DNA of 64,000 bases from Skeletonema tropicum (lineage: Eukaryota; Bacillariophyta; Thalassiosirophyceae; Thalassiosirales; Thalassiosiraceae), in contig CM074129.1 in the NCBI GenBank assembly GCA_037178625.1, positions 2,666,001 to 2,730,000 of the forward strand. Direction: 5' to 3'. The notes beneath the pieces were generated by a model. It made no database searches. It had not been told where the DNA came from and saw nothing but the letters and a program-made list of their open reading frames with translations. Both the position numbers and the translations under genes were made by a program. This document shows positions 22,806 through 32,699 of the stretch, one piece after another. Position 1 is the stretch's first letter. Every line of letters starts with the position of its first letter.

Positions 22806-23798
22806 TTAATATCCGCTGCAAGAGGAAGCGCAGAAAGGTCCCATTTGCTGCGAGTTTGGATTTTTACTGTAATAGCAGTCCGTGTACCAAAAGATAGTGT
22901 TTGCACTGTTGTAAGGAAAGTCGTACCTCCAAGAACAAAGATTTTGATTGAATGACTTCGCGCCCCAAAACATCCCGTACATGTCATCCACATTGCTAAT
23001 ATCCCAACCAGAAATATCCTTATTAAAGGAGGTCGCGTTGCAGAAAAGGCCATACATAGTTTTAACAGATGATGTCTTCCATGGCAAGTCACGGTTGAAG
23101 GCGTGTGCACTATGAAACATTTGGTGCATGTCAGCGACGTTGCCTGTGTTCCATTTAGAAATATCCTGGTTGAAGGAATGGGCCCTATAGAACATTCGCC
23201 TCATGTTAGTGACTCCACTAACGTCCCACGCGGTGATGTCTTCGTTGAATGTAGTGAGCTCATAAAACAATGTCGACATGTCCCGAACACTTTCAACACA
23301 CCATGAACCCATTGGCCATCCATACTTATTAGATATGTCAGGAGTACAATAGTCGATTCCTCTACCACAGCCGTCTTGAACATATCGATCAATTGCGGTT
23401 TTGAGTTCATTGCGGTCGGGAAAACACTGGTAAGAAGGCTCTGTTGGATTCGGGGTTGGAGGCGGGGTTGGTTTCGAAGAAGTTGGCTTCGGGGTTGAAA
23501 AAGACACGCCACTATCGTCTACCACCGTTGCGGAGTCGGTCTCGGAGGGCGGCGGATCAATGGGTGGTCCGGATGTAGATGGAGACGGAATTGCAGGTTC
23601 ACTTTCAGATGCTCCAGGTGAGGAACCCCTGACTGGGGGGGTTGCTGGTCTTTTCACAAAGACCACTCCAAGAGTTGCAGCAAGTGCCACAGCAATCGCA
23701 AAACAGATTGTTCCAATAATCTTCTTTTGCTTCCAACAGGGAGACTGCTGAGATTCACCAGCAACAGGTGACAGGGCGATGCTGTTTTTGTTTGTCAT
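22806..23798 (-). CDS. BspA-like (DUF285) repeat membrane protein
   Basis: A single exon of 330 aa from ATG 23798; a start at 24005 would add 69 residues without clear features. Near the N terminus a hydrophobic helix (IIGTICFAIAVALAATLGVV) follows a short basic cytosolic segment, as in a type II or signal-anchor protein. A Pro/Thr/Ser-rich stalk of about 110 residues leads to BspA-type repeats of about 24 residues: MSTLFYE...FNEDITAWDVS, MRRMFYR...FNQDISKWNT, MHQMFHS...FNRDL, MYGLFCN...FNKDISGWDIS and MYGMFWG...FNQNL. It ends in a Cys-rich segment. This predicts a surface or secreted-face adhesion-type protein. Such genes are numerous in diatoms; a specific role cannot be stated. Confidence 0.85.
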   Translation of the reverse strand: MTNKNSIALSPVAGESQQSPCWKQKKIIGTICFAIAVALAATLGVVFVKRPATPPVRGSSPGASESEPAIPSPSTSGPPIDPPPSETDSATVVDDSGVSFSTPKPTSSKPTPPPTPNPTEPSYQCFPDRNELKTAIDRYVQDGCGRGIDYCTPDISNKYGWPMGSWCVESVRDMSTLFYELTTFNEDITAWDVSGVTNMRRMFYRAHSFNQDISKWNTGNVADMHQMFHSAHAFNRDLPWKTSSVKTMYGLFCNATSFNKDISGWDISNVDDMYGMFWGAKSFNQNLCSWRYDFPYNSANTIFWYTDCYYSKNPNSQQMGPFCASSCSGY

Positions 23799-24276
23799 GG
23801 TTACAAGGTAATTCGCTGGTGAAAATTGTGAGAGAAGTTGTTGTTGCAAAATGCTGAAAGGAAGTGGAGTGAACAGCCGCTCGGTTTGGTCTTGCTCCCA
23901 GTCCCAGCACTCAAGCACATTTCGTGACAAGAAAATTCGCAAGAATCCTAAAACCGGGAGGGGGCGTGGCTGCGTCAATGCCCCCCGAAACTCTAGATCC
24001 TTCATCTTACGAATTTACTTACTGGCTGGAGCGGCGGGGATGTAAAAGGGGGGCTACACAGGATGGAGATTAAATTTACCAGACCAAATCTTTTACAAGA
24101 AAACCGACTCATCCACGACTTGGCGCCACAGGGAGCCGGAGCGTTCTGGTCTTGGTCAGTGCTCAATCATGGGCCTAAAGTAGCAACTAGAGCAACATGA
24201 TGGTAGCAAGCCATAAAACAGTTCATGTGCTAAACATTAAGAATCTGAGCAGGAAAAAGACAGATCCCAAAACACA

Positions 24277-26313
24277 ATGCCGTTCGGCTTTATCGAGGAA
24301 GCACAAAATACTGCGGCAAGAGGGGTTGATAGGGTGGATCATCATGCTACCCAAGCCAATGCGACGGCGGCTCATGGCGTGAATGTAGCACATCAACAAG
24401 CTGCTCAAGCCAACGCTACGGCGGCTCATGGGGTAAATGTAGCTCACCAGCAAGCTGCCCAAGCCAACGCTACGGCGGCTCATGGGGTAAATGTAGCTCA
24501 CCAGCAAGCAGCTCAAGCCAACGCTACGGCGGCTCATGGGGTAAATGTAGCTCACCAGCAAGCAGCCCAAGCCAACGCTACGGCGGCTCATGGGGTAAAT
24601 GTAGCTCACCAGCAAGCTGCTCAAGCCAACGCTACGGCCGCTCATGGGGTAGATGTAGCTCACCAGCAAGCTGCTCAAGCCAACGCTACGGCCGCTCATG
24701 GCGTGAATCTGGCAAATCAGCAAGCGGCTCAAGCCAACGCTACGGCCGCTCATGGGGTAGATGTTGCGGCTCAACAAGCGGCTCAAGCCAACGCTACGGC
24801 CGCTCATGGGGTGAATCTGGCAAATCAACAATTTGCTGCTGCCAATGCGACGGCGGCCGAAGGGGTAGAGATGATTGATGGACACATCGCAGCTGGTGTA
24901 GATGTAGCTCATGAACAAGCTGCCCAAGCCAATGCGACGGCGGCCGAAGGGATAAACATGCTTGAAACGCAGGCTTCCATGGCAAATGCCACTATTGACA
25001 GACATCTGAACAATTTGACACCGGCAGCTGAAAATCTTATGAATAATGTCCATGACCAGATTGATCTGTTGTCCACCCCTTTAAAGATTATTGCAACACT
25101 GGTCGGGCCCCTCCAGATTCTTACGGGTGCTAATATCATTCTCACAATGCTCCAGACGTTGAATGTGATTCGGGGTGTGCAGGGGAGGTTGCTTGAAACT
25201 GCACAAGGCGTTAAGTTGGAGTTGGAAAACCTCACTAACGCGGTGAAAGGAGTCAGGGATGTACTGCATGCTGGAGCTGTCGTTCAAATGGCGAGGAACA
25301 TCACTGGAGAGTTAGATTTGTCAACTACGCACGAGCCCGTCGTTGACGAAAAAGGAAGAAAGATACAATGCTTTGCCTTTTACTCAAGCGCCTTCGCTTG
25401 TGTGTCTCAGCTAAAAGGAGCAAAATTTTGGGCTTTCAGTTCAATCAAGGAAATGTTTTCAATGATTATTGAGTTTAACACTCTCTCGAAAATATCCAAA
25501 GTTGCTGATGGAGTTGAGCTCCATCTGAAGGTATTTTTTCTTGACCCTCAACCAGAACACCCGATTACGATTCCTTACTTTTATTCTGCTGGAGACAACA
25601 TCGACTTTGTCAGCCACTCGGATAAGAAAGAGTCAATCGTTTTTCAGCGCATAGTTGTTGCTTCTTCCTCCCAAATGCGTCTTCAGAATGTCAAGGTTGA
25701 CAGTCTGGTCTCGCTCGGGCGGACGACACTGGTGAATTGTTGCGTGCAACATGACCCTAAAGAATGCATCTCTGCTCCAACTTTGAAACAACCCGCTATT
25801 GTTAGTGTTCCTTACAAGCAGGATAGCTACTCTGTTGGAAATGGGAGTGAGAGCATCGAATATGATCAATGTGTTTTCGCCGGGAAAAAATCCAGCGGTC
25901 TCAGCAGTAGACTTTCTTCTTTAACCTCCAAGAGAAAGAAAAGGTTTGTAACCAATTTGTGTCCAAAAACGTGTGCTGTATCAGTCGCGGTGGTTGCGGA
26001 TGAAGATGAAGCAAAAATCGATTTAAATCCAGGTGAATGTGCACAGTTTGAACGCAAGTACAATGAAAAGAACTCTTTGGGTTCATGGATCAGCATGAAC
26101 ATTCTAGGCTCTGAAATCGACCCTAGCCCAAGCAGCGCCATGATTGAATTCCAAAAGGGACATGACCTGCCAAACCTTTTGCTTTTACATGATGATGATG
26201 GTGCAGATATTATCAAAAGGCAATTGGGACATTCTAAGGCTAGCGAGGCGGTAGGATACGATTGTCAGCATCAATTTGGCGATATCAGGAAGAAAATGAC
26301 CCCTCAGCAATAG
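24277..26313 (+). CDS. Protein with twelve 18-residue amphipathic repeats and unknown C-terminal domain
   Basis: A single exon of 678 aa, no family recognised. Residues about 17-240 are tandem 18-residue repeats, consensus VNVAHQQAAQANATAAHG, about twelve copies including one truncated copy (VEMIDGHIAAG). The central copies are almost identical and the outer ones diverge. An 18-residue period is exactly five alpha-helical turns, so a long regular helix with Ala and His/Gln faces is likely. A hydrophobic stretch (LKIIATLVGPLQILTGANI and following, about residues 268-300) could be a membrane hairpin. The last 350 residues are globular with scattered Cys (NLCPKTCAVSVAVV) and beta-strand-like blocks. 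The resemblance to lipid-surface helical repeats is inference only. Confidence 0.72.
   Translation: MPFGFIEEAQNTAARGVDRVDHHATQANATAAHGVNVAHQQAAQANATAAHGVNVAHQQAAQANATAAHGVNVAHQQAAQANATAAHGVNVAHQQAAQANATAAHGVNVAHQQAAQANATAAHGVDVAHQQAAQANATAAHGVNLANQQAAQANATAAHGVDVAAQQAAQANATAAHGVNLANQQFAAANATAAEGVEMIDGHIAAGVDVAHEQAAQANATAAEGINMLETQASMANATIDRHLNNLTPAAENLMNNVHDQIDLLSTPLKIIATLVGPLQILTGANIILTMLQTLNVIRGVQGRLLETAQGVKLELENLTNAVKGVRDVLHAGAVVQMARNITGELDLSTTHEPVVDEKGRKIQCFAFYSSAFACVSQLKGAKFWAFSSIKEMFSMIIEFNTLSKISKVADGVELHLKVFFLDPQPEHPITIPYFYSAGDNIDFVSHSDKKESIVFQRIVVASSSQMRLQNVKVDSLVSLGRTTLVNCCVQHDPKECISAPTLKQPAIVSVPYKQDSYSVGNGSESIEYDQCVFAGKKSSGLSSRLSSLTSKRKKRFVTNLCPKTCAVSVAVVADEDEAKIDLNPGECAQFERKYNEKNSLGSWISMNILGSEIDPSPSSAMIEFQKGHDLPNLLLLHDDDGADIIKRQLGHSKASEAVGYDCQHQFGDIRKKMTPQQ
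24322..24960 (+). repeat. 54-bp coding minisatellite
   Basis: In-frame direct repeats of 54 bp encode the 18-residue repeats of the surrounding gene. Central units differ by only a few silent changes (for example GCAGCT/GCAGCC), while the terminal units are diverged. This points to recent expansion of the middle of the array. Confidence 0.9.
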
Positions 26314-26510
26314 AGTGGTTGTGGTATATGTAATGAATAGCAATTGTGCAGCAATGGGCATCAGCATCGTAGTTGTAACATCAAAAGATAAAAAGAAAGT
26401 CAATGTGGAACTCTGCGCTGCGATTCGACTCTTAAGTAATATCCTTGTTCTCGTTGAACTCATCGTCATTGCTTCTGACTTTTTATGTTATGTTGAGGAA
26501 GTTGCACATC

Positions 26511-28379
26511 TTAAATTCCGAGTCTCCTCGCTCGCTGAAGGTTCAGTAGCTTTTTGCCTCGCTTCAATGCAATCTCCTCCAAGCTCTCATGAGTCATCAG
26601 GGCCTTGAACGTGGCGTACACAACATTGTATGGATTTCTATTCCCATGGCTCTTAGAGGTGGCATCTGTGATCCCAGCATACTTTAATATTTCGCAAATC
26701 AACGGGTGCCCATGTAAGCCGTAGTCCGGTCGCACAGCTCTCAATTGTACTTTGCACGAGTTGTGCTTTCCGGCCAAGTCATAACTCAAGCCTGTATTCA
26801 AGTATCGGTCCACGTAGAATACATTTCTCTTGCAGTGTTTGCATGCCTTCACAATCGCTTCATTGGGTGATAGAGCCTTGCCTATTCCAAATCCAGCAGC
26901 GCCATTACCATTTCCGCCAATGACGAGTGCACGATAGCGGACTGTGGTGCCTCCTCGTTCGACCTTTTGAACTCGATCCACCTTGATTGTACATTCACCC
27001 CTGAACAAAACAGTGAACGAACACAGGTAGGTTGTGAGAAATGTGACCAAGATTGCAATGTGAATACACGAGGTAAAAAGAAACGAAACGACTTACCAAG
27101 GTCCAAACGCTTCCTGATTTGGATCTTCCCCATTCTTAATCATTTCCAAAATCTCATCCTCCTTCTCCTCTCTATCCTTCTCATGTTCATTATCCCTCTC
27201 AAGAATGTTAAATTGCTTCGTCCTTTGCTTCTCCTTCATGTACGCATCCATATCCTCCTTTTGGATATTCACCGGTGACATGCTATCAATTTCTCCCAAT
27301 CCCATCTCTGTGTATTGCTCCTCGTAGATGAGTTTTTCCAATTCTTTCACCCATGCCTCCTCCTCTGGGTTGTTGGGATTATTCCCCACATTACTCCCCT
27401 GTGGAAAGTCGGGATGGTAGGTAGGCGAGGGAAAGTCCTTGCCATAGGGGAATGGAACCTTGGCATTCTTACCAAACACAGATTCAGCATCATATCCTCG
27501 TCCCTTCCCAATTTCCTTTTCGGCCAGTGAGGACATCATCCCATCAACATCAGTAGTATCCCCCTCCGCAGCAGCCATCATTTCGTCCAAATCCACCTCC
27601 TCCTTCAATTCAGGAATACTCCCCACACGGAAATACTCACGACTTTCCGCCCTAGCACGTCGTTCCAATGCCAAGTCTTGTGTCGATCCAGGTGCCGCGG
27701 TAATCCGATCAATTGTACGAAACTTTTGTTCAATTTCATCTAGGGGGGAGTACACATCATCCTTGGAGGAATGTAGCTTATTGTGCAAATCGTTCAAGTG
27801 AGAACGGATCGCTTCCGCTGCATCCGATCCAAATTCTCTATCCAATTCATCTTCAAAGGCGTTATTACTACTGTTATTATCATTATTGTTGTTGTCCTCA
27901 TGTTTGACCAGATCCGTCAATAACTCTTTTCGATTCAAATCACGATAATCCGAAATCTCTCTGGCACGTTTGCCATTTTCATGATCCAATACTACCATTC
28001 CACCACCTCGGCTCAACCGTTGGATGGGCATGTGAGGATCACCATGAAGTAAATGAGGATGGTCCATTGTGGATGTGTCCACCTTTCCGTAGTAATCGAT
28101 GTGATGGGGGGAGGTCCAATTGGGATCTCGGCCTTGACCGCCTAAAATCATCTCTTTCTTATTGCTTCCTCCTCCCTTGAGGGATGAGGACGGGTCGGAT
28201 CGAGGAGCGAGGTTGACTCCGGCAATGGAGGGTGGTGGTGTCCGGCGTGGTTTGAAGCCCATGGAGCGGGAGAGTATTGATTGACATTGCGATAATGATG
28301 ATGACGATTTTTTGTTCGCCTGTAGTATACTTCTCCAGGGCGTGGCGGCGCTGCCGCTGCGGAGCATTAGACCGGACAT
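26511..28379 (-). CDS. Mitochondrial ribosomal protein S5 (uS5m)
   Basis: Two exons (28379-27097 and 27000-26511, 96-nt intron, phase 2) give 590 aa. The C-terminal 170 aa hold the S5 fold: DRVQKVERGGTTVRYRALV, the loop GGNGNGAAGFGIGKA, and a C-terminal domain with TSKSHGNRNPYNVVYATF. The approximately 430-residue N-terminal extension starts with a Ser/Arg-rich presequence-like segment (MSGLMLRSGSAATPWRS), fitting mitochondrial import. It continues as a low-complexity, acidic region containing an Asn/Asp run and a charged C-terminal helix (KEKQRTKQFNILERDNEHEK). Large extensions are usual in mitochondrial S5. A decayed 3' copy lies at 18784-19025. Confidence 0.88.
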
Positions 28380-28631
28380 AATTACAGTTACAACTGAGCT
28401 GCCTACCTATTCGTTAAAAAGGTGGTTGATTTGATGGTGCTGCTCTATCCCTCCTATCAGATGCATTTCACCATTTATTTAGCCAGCAATCTCGACCTCA
28501 TCCATCCAAATAAGAGAGGAGGGGTGGCCTCGTAAGTAGAACCATACTAATTCCGACTATTTTCTTTGCCCGGCTCCAAGCAAGCTCAAGCCAGCTCTCT
28601 TTCCACTTGACATCACATCATAGCCAAAATA

Positions 28632-29762
28632 ATGGTGTCGTTCATACTGGGCACAGCCCTCCTCCTTCTGTCTCACGGCAGCCATGCCTTCGCTCCATCA
28701 TCCACCCGTCGCATCGGTGGCAGCGGCTCCATAATTATTTCACCCTCATTATCTCCATCATCCAAAATAATATCAACAACCTCATCCTCGACACGTCACA
28801 ACATGTTCACCGGAATCATCGAAGAAATGGGCGAGGTAATCTCCCTCGAAACCAGAGACGACATGACCCTATGGGACGGATCCAAGGGCAGGGGAACCGA
28901 AATGGTACTCAAGGGCGATATCGTCCTCGACGGAGCATACCTGGGTTGCTCCATCAGCGTGAATGGGGTATGCCTCACGGCCACGGAAATTGATGAGGAT
29001 GCCAAAACATTCAAGGTGGGATTGGCTCCGGAAACATTGCGCAAGACCAATTTGGGCACGTATGTTCCCGAGAGTGGTCAGAGGGTGAATATGGAACGTG
29101 CATCGGAGATTGGGGGACGGAATAGTGGACACTTTGTGCAGGGACATGTGGATAATGTGGGAACGATTATGGATCAGTGGATTGATGAAAACTCACTCTT
29201 TTTCAAGATTGCGTTTCCATATGAGTTCATGAGATATGTGGTTCCGAAGGGATTTATTGCGATTGATGGAACTTCATTGACTGTGTGTGATGTTCATTCG
29301 GAGGGGGAAGATGGTGAGAATTGGTTTACGTTCATGTTGGTGGAATACACTCAAAAGAAGATCATCCTCCCCTCCAAGAAGGTTGGTGATACGGTGAATG
29401 TGGAAGTTGATGTTCTTGGCAAATATTCTGAGCGGGCGTGGGAAGCATTTGTGCCCAAGATGGAGGCTTTGGAAACGAAAGTAAAGCAATTGGAAGCAAG
29501 GTTGCAGGAATTGGAGGAGGGCGGTGAAAGCACTGCATCATCCACGGATAATGTCAACTATGGAGAACCCATCGGTTTGTCTAATGTTGTTGCTGCTGCT
29601 GCTAAAGCTCCTGCTCCGGAGCAAGTAAAGAACGATACTGAAAAGTGGATAAGAGCAGAGCAGACATTTATCAATGCAACTGACATGCGGAGAGATAGAA
29701 AGAACACTGCTGGAACTGAGTGGGTGAGATCAAATCAGTCCTTCATTGATACACAGTATTGA
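28632..29762 (+). CDS. Riboflavin synthase, plastid-targeted
   Basis: A single exon of 376 aa. Residues 1-57 form a diatom plastid presequence (hydrophobic signal then SHAF|APSS). Met58 begins MFTGIIEEMGEV, the standard start of riboflavin synthase. Two lumazine-binding repeats follow: GCSISVNGVCLTAT with GLAPETLRKTNLG, and GHFVQGHVDNVGTI with AIDGTSLTVCDV. The enzyme dismutates two 6,7-dimethyl-8-ribityllumazine molecules to riboflavin and a pyrimidine that is recycled. After about residue 270 there is a coiled-coil (ALETKVKQLEARLQELEEG) and a tail with two similar blocks (WIRAEQTFINATD, WVRSNQSFIDTQY). This extension is not part of the usual enzyme of about 200 aa. Confidence 0.93.
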   Translation: MVSFILGTALLLLSHGSHAFAPSSTRRIGGSGSIIISPSLSPSSKIISTTSSSTRHNMFTGIIEEMGEVISLETRDDMTLWDGSKGRGTEMVLKGDIVLDGAYLGCSISVNGVCLTATEIDEDAKTFKVGLAPETLRKTNLGTYVPESGQRVNMERASEIGGRNSGHFVQGHVDNVGTIMDQWIDENSLFFKIAFPYEFMRYVVPKGFIAIDGTSLTVCDVHSEGEDGENWFTFMLVEYTQKKIILPSKKVGDTVNVEVDVLGKYSERAWEAFVPKMEALETKVKQLEARLQELEEGGESTASSTDNVNYGEPIGLSNVVAAAAKAPAPEQVKNDTEKWIRAEQTFINATDMRRDRKNTAGTEWVRSNQSFIDTQY

Positions 29763-30046
29763 AAAACTCGTTGCTAATAAGCTATCTAATGATGTGCGTC
29801 ATAATCACTTTGTTGTTGTACAGTCTCCAGATTGGGCAAGATGGGCAGATGACCCGTCGCTATATTGGGTTCGGATTCAGGGTGGAGGGTAGTCATGTGA
29901 AAAAGGGACACAATAGCAACGATACTTACTTAGTCTTATTATTACTTTAGTTTATTGTGATATAATCCATAGAAACACCGACAGAGACACCAGGATATCC
30001 CCCCGAGAGACATTTTAAAATTGAGCTGCGATTGAAATTCCAACTC
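29763..30046. other. Short convergent spacer, no gene seen
   Basis: The riboflavin synthase and HPt genes converge here. The spacer is A/T-rich and likely holds both 3' UTRs. Confidence 0.4.
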
Positions 30047-30541
30047 CTACTGGATTGACTCCAAAAATTTGTTGTAATTATCCACCGCCGTCTTCAACTT
30101 TTCAAACATTTCCTTTACTTTCACAGTCTCTGCCTCCAGTGCCGAGGTGTTTGCTGATTCAATTTGATTGGCTTGTGCCGCTCCTTGTTCCAAATTGGTT
30201 GCCGTGTATCTAAGTTGTTCGCACATGAGATTGGAGGATGCCCCCTTAATTACGTGTGAGGCACGCATGATTAGGAGAAACGACTGGTCATTCACAGTCT
30301 GCACATATGTATACAGTTACATTAGAGCAAAGAGATTAGGGGTTAGTAGAATAAGTACACGCAACGCAGCCGGTCAATGCTACCGCCTACAATGACTCAC
30401 CTTTAACGCATCTTCTATCTTTACCAATTGAGCATCAATTTCGCCCTGCAGATCTGACAATAATTCCCGCAAAAACTCCTCATCGTCACCACATTGGTCC
30501 ATGGCCTCTTGCCAGTCAATAACTTTGAATTCGTCGCTCAT
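30047..30541 (-). CDS. Histidine-containing phosphotransfer (HPt) protein
   Basis: Two exons (30541-30401, 30298-30047; 102-nt intron, phase 0) encode 130 aa. The start at 30541 gives MSDEFKVIDWQEAM, in line with the length of stand-alone HPt proteins. Exon 1 has the acidic helix FLRELLSDLQGEIDAQL and exon 2 the phosphorylation helix MRASHVIKGASSNLMCEQL, with the phospho-accepting His in the HxxKGxSxN motif. Such proteins relay phosphate from hybrid histidine kinases to response regulators. No kinase or regulator gene is nearby. Confidence 0.9.
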
Positions 30542-31233
30542 TTTTATATTAGCTTCCGGTCGCAATGTACCTTATGGATTATAAGTAGAGGGTGATGGGT
30601 AGATCATGCATGAAATATGCAGTCTTCGCCGGCCGTCCGTTGATTTTGCAGGAAGTGGACACAATGAACAGCAACCATGTAACAAACCATCAGGCTAGCC
30701 TAGAGAGAGCCAGGGTGGTCGCGTGTCGCGTGTCTGTAAAAAGGCTTTTCCCCCGTACCGTCATTTGCGTCGGTGTAAAACTACATATTGTGAGAACCGT
30801 AAATCAGTGTAAAAATCAATTTAAAACGCCAAACCATCGCCAATTATTACAGCGCCCAAATAGGCCACCGCTTTGCCCCCTCACTCTAGTGACGACTTAC
30901 TTTTCGTCGCTGTAAAAAATATTTGACGGGTCTGGAACCGCGTGTTTGCCCTCCATCCCTCTCCAACTTAAGTAGACTTCGGTAGTTGGCGCCAAAACAT
31001 CATTTTACAAAATGAAAATGTATTTTTACATGATTTTTACGTACACTGATTGTTACGATCTCGGACAATCAAGGCAAGGGTAAATGAATCTCGGAACGGT
31101 TCTTGAGACTTGGAGACAGGCCTTCCTCCTTCCAATCGTTGCGTGGGAGTCGCGGTTCATCTGCGTTTCTCGCAACCCCCTTGCCTGACCTCAGCTGACC
31201 TCCTCGATAGGCCCGAAAATAATAATAGACCTT
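30542..31233. other. Intergenic region without recognised gene
   Basis: Two ORFs of about 100 codons occur (30592-30915, 31110-31406) but show no domain, and the second runs into the foldback element, so I do not call them. The words TGTAAAA and TTTTAC are frequent between 30735 and 31040. Confidence 0.4.
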
Positions 31234-31706
31234 GGGAGCGCGGGAAAGGGGGCTTGCGTACTTTTACACGGAATCATCCGGCATTAAAAGCGAAAGTGTC
31301 AAATGTCAAGTTTCCCATTTTTAAGAAGTCAACGCATATCGCCAAATATTGTGCCGCTCGGCATAACGGTTACGCCGCCTGCTTTACTCGGCGTTACTCG
31401 GCATAACGATTATGCCGAGCGGCGTTACTCGGCATTACTCGGAGTTACTCGGAATTATGATATTCGCACATCATGAGCCGCTCGGCATTAGTCTGCATTA
31501 CTCGGCGTAACCTTTAATGCCGAGCGGCGTTACTCGGGGTTATTCGGTGTTAATCGGCGTAACCGTAATGCCGAGCGGCAAATCAATTTTTGGCGATCAA
31601 TGATATGCGTTGAATCTTTATGGGATTACTTTACATTAGGTATTATCAGAAAAGGGGGCATTTATAGGCATAAAAATCGGGATGCAGCCCGCTTTCCCGC
31701 GCTCCC
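31234..31706. mobile_element. Foldback / MITE-like inverted-repeat element
   Basis: Outer arms GGGAGCGCGGGAAAG (31234-31248) and its inverse (31692-31706) flank inner arms: 25 bp at 31353-31377 and its inverse at 31555-31579 with one mismatch. A further match (CAACGCATATC and its inverse, about 31330 and 31600) lies between them in the right order, so much of the 473 bp can fold on itself. The centre repeats TTACTCGGCGT-like decamers and ATGCCGAGCGGC. No ORF or target duplication could be fixed. It sits about 180 bp upstream of the next gene. Confidence 0.72.
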
Positions 31707-31885
31707 CATGACTCCTACTTTGTTGTGTACACGTGGAGCAACGAAAGGTTTTTCGGCGCGGCAAGCATCCTAATCTACTCCTTACTCCTCCAAGCAAGGT
31801 GCAATACTGGAGCAAGCGACAGATCGATATCGGAGGTTGATACTTATTATCGGCCAAGAAACCTCAAAGACAAGTGCACTGAACA

Positions 31886-32479
31886 ATGAAATCTGTAGCG
31901 TTGCTTCTCGTCTTGGTGTTGGCCCAATCGGTCTCTGCCTTTTCAACAATCAAGCCAGTTGTAGCAAGATCGTCACTTGTTTCTTCGCCACCTGTTTCAT
32001 CTTCCACCAGTCTTAATGTTGCCGATCTGGACACTGTAGCCTTGGTTGCTGGGCAGGAAAACTACGGCTTCGCTGCTGTTGCTTTGGGAGAGGCATTGTG
32101 GTCCTTTGGGCAAGCTCCCTCGTTTTCAAATGCAAAGGTGTTTACCCCTGCTGTTATTGCGGCTGGTGTGCTTGGTGCAGTGTCGGGGCCCATGATTACA
32201 AGCGGTGATGCCAGCTCTGTTGCACTAGGATTAGAAATAGCGACGGGAGTTACTGTTTTGTTGGGAGCCAGCTATCTTGCACGATTACTCGCACCCTTTT
32301 CACCTTCTCCGAAGGAAATTACTTTCTTGGGTCTTTTATTTGCGATTGCAGGGTTCATCGCTTTTAGTCAGAACTTGGTTGTGGATGGGTTTGTTACATT
32401 GCCAAATCTTCCCTCTATCCCGCTACCTCAAATACCTTTGGGATTGGGTGAGGATATCGATACTTCTTACGGGCTGTAA
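31886..32479 (+). CDS. Plastid-type membrane protein of unknown function
   Basis: A single exon of 197 aa. It starts with a clear signal peptide (SVALLLVLVLAQSVSAF|ST) and a Ser-rich transit-like stretch, the usual bipartite plastid address in diatoms. Three to four hydrophobic helices follow (AAVALGEALWSFG region, FTPAVIAAGVLGAV, LEIATGVTVLLGASYLARL, ITFLGLLFAIAGFIAF), then a Pro/Leu-rich tail. I do not recognise the family. Thylakoid or plastid envelope location is inferred. Confidence 0.7.
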   Translation: MKSVALLLVLVLAQSVSAFSTIKPVVARSSLVSSPPVSSSTSLNVADLDTVALVAGQENYGFAAVALGEALWSFGQAPSFSNAKVFTPAVIAAGVLGAVSGPMITSGDASSVALGLEIATGVTVLLGASYLARLLAPFSPSPKEITFLGLLFAIAGFIAFSQNLVVDGFVTLPNLPSIPLPQIPLGLGEDIDTSYGL

Positions 32480-32699
32480 GGGAATTAATACTAATGCTAC
32501 TAAGCCGAAGAGCTTGTTTGACGACTGACTAACATTCAAATTGTAATACACATTAAATAAAAAATTAACGGAATTCTTAAAGTACGTCATGGTTGGCCTA
32601 CACATTAGCACATGTATCAATTATTAGTGTTGTTAGCATGATCCATCCAAAACACAGTTCCTATAATCAAAATTCAACTTGTGTAATTCAAGCAAAAAA
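32480..32699. other. Convergent spacer, no gene seen
   Basis: An A/T-rich spacer between two converging genes, with AATAAA-like words near 32556 that could serve 3' end formation. Confidence 0.35.

Noticed and set aside
24223..25053. 276-codon minus-strand ORF with regular repeats (MSGRSVGLS)
   Set aside because: It is the antisense reading of the 54-bp coding repeat; the plus frame continues far beyond the repeats and has a sensible C-terminal domain.
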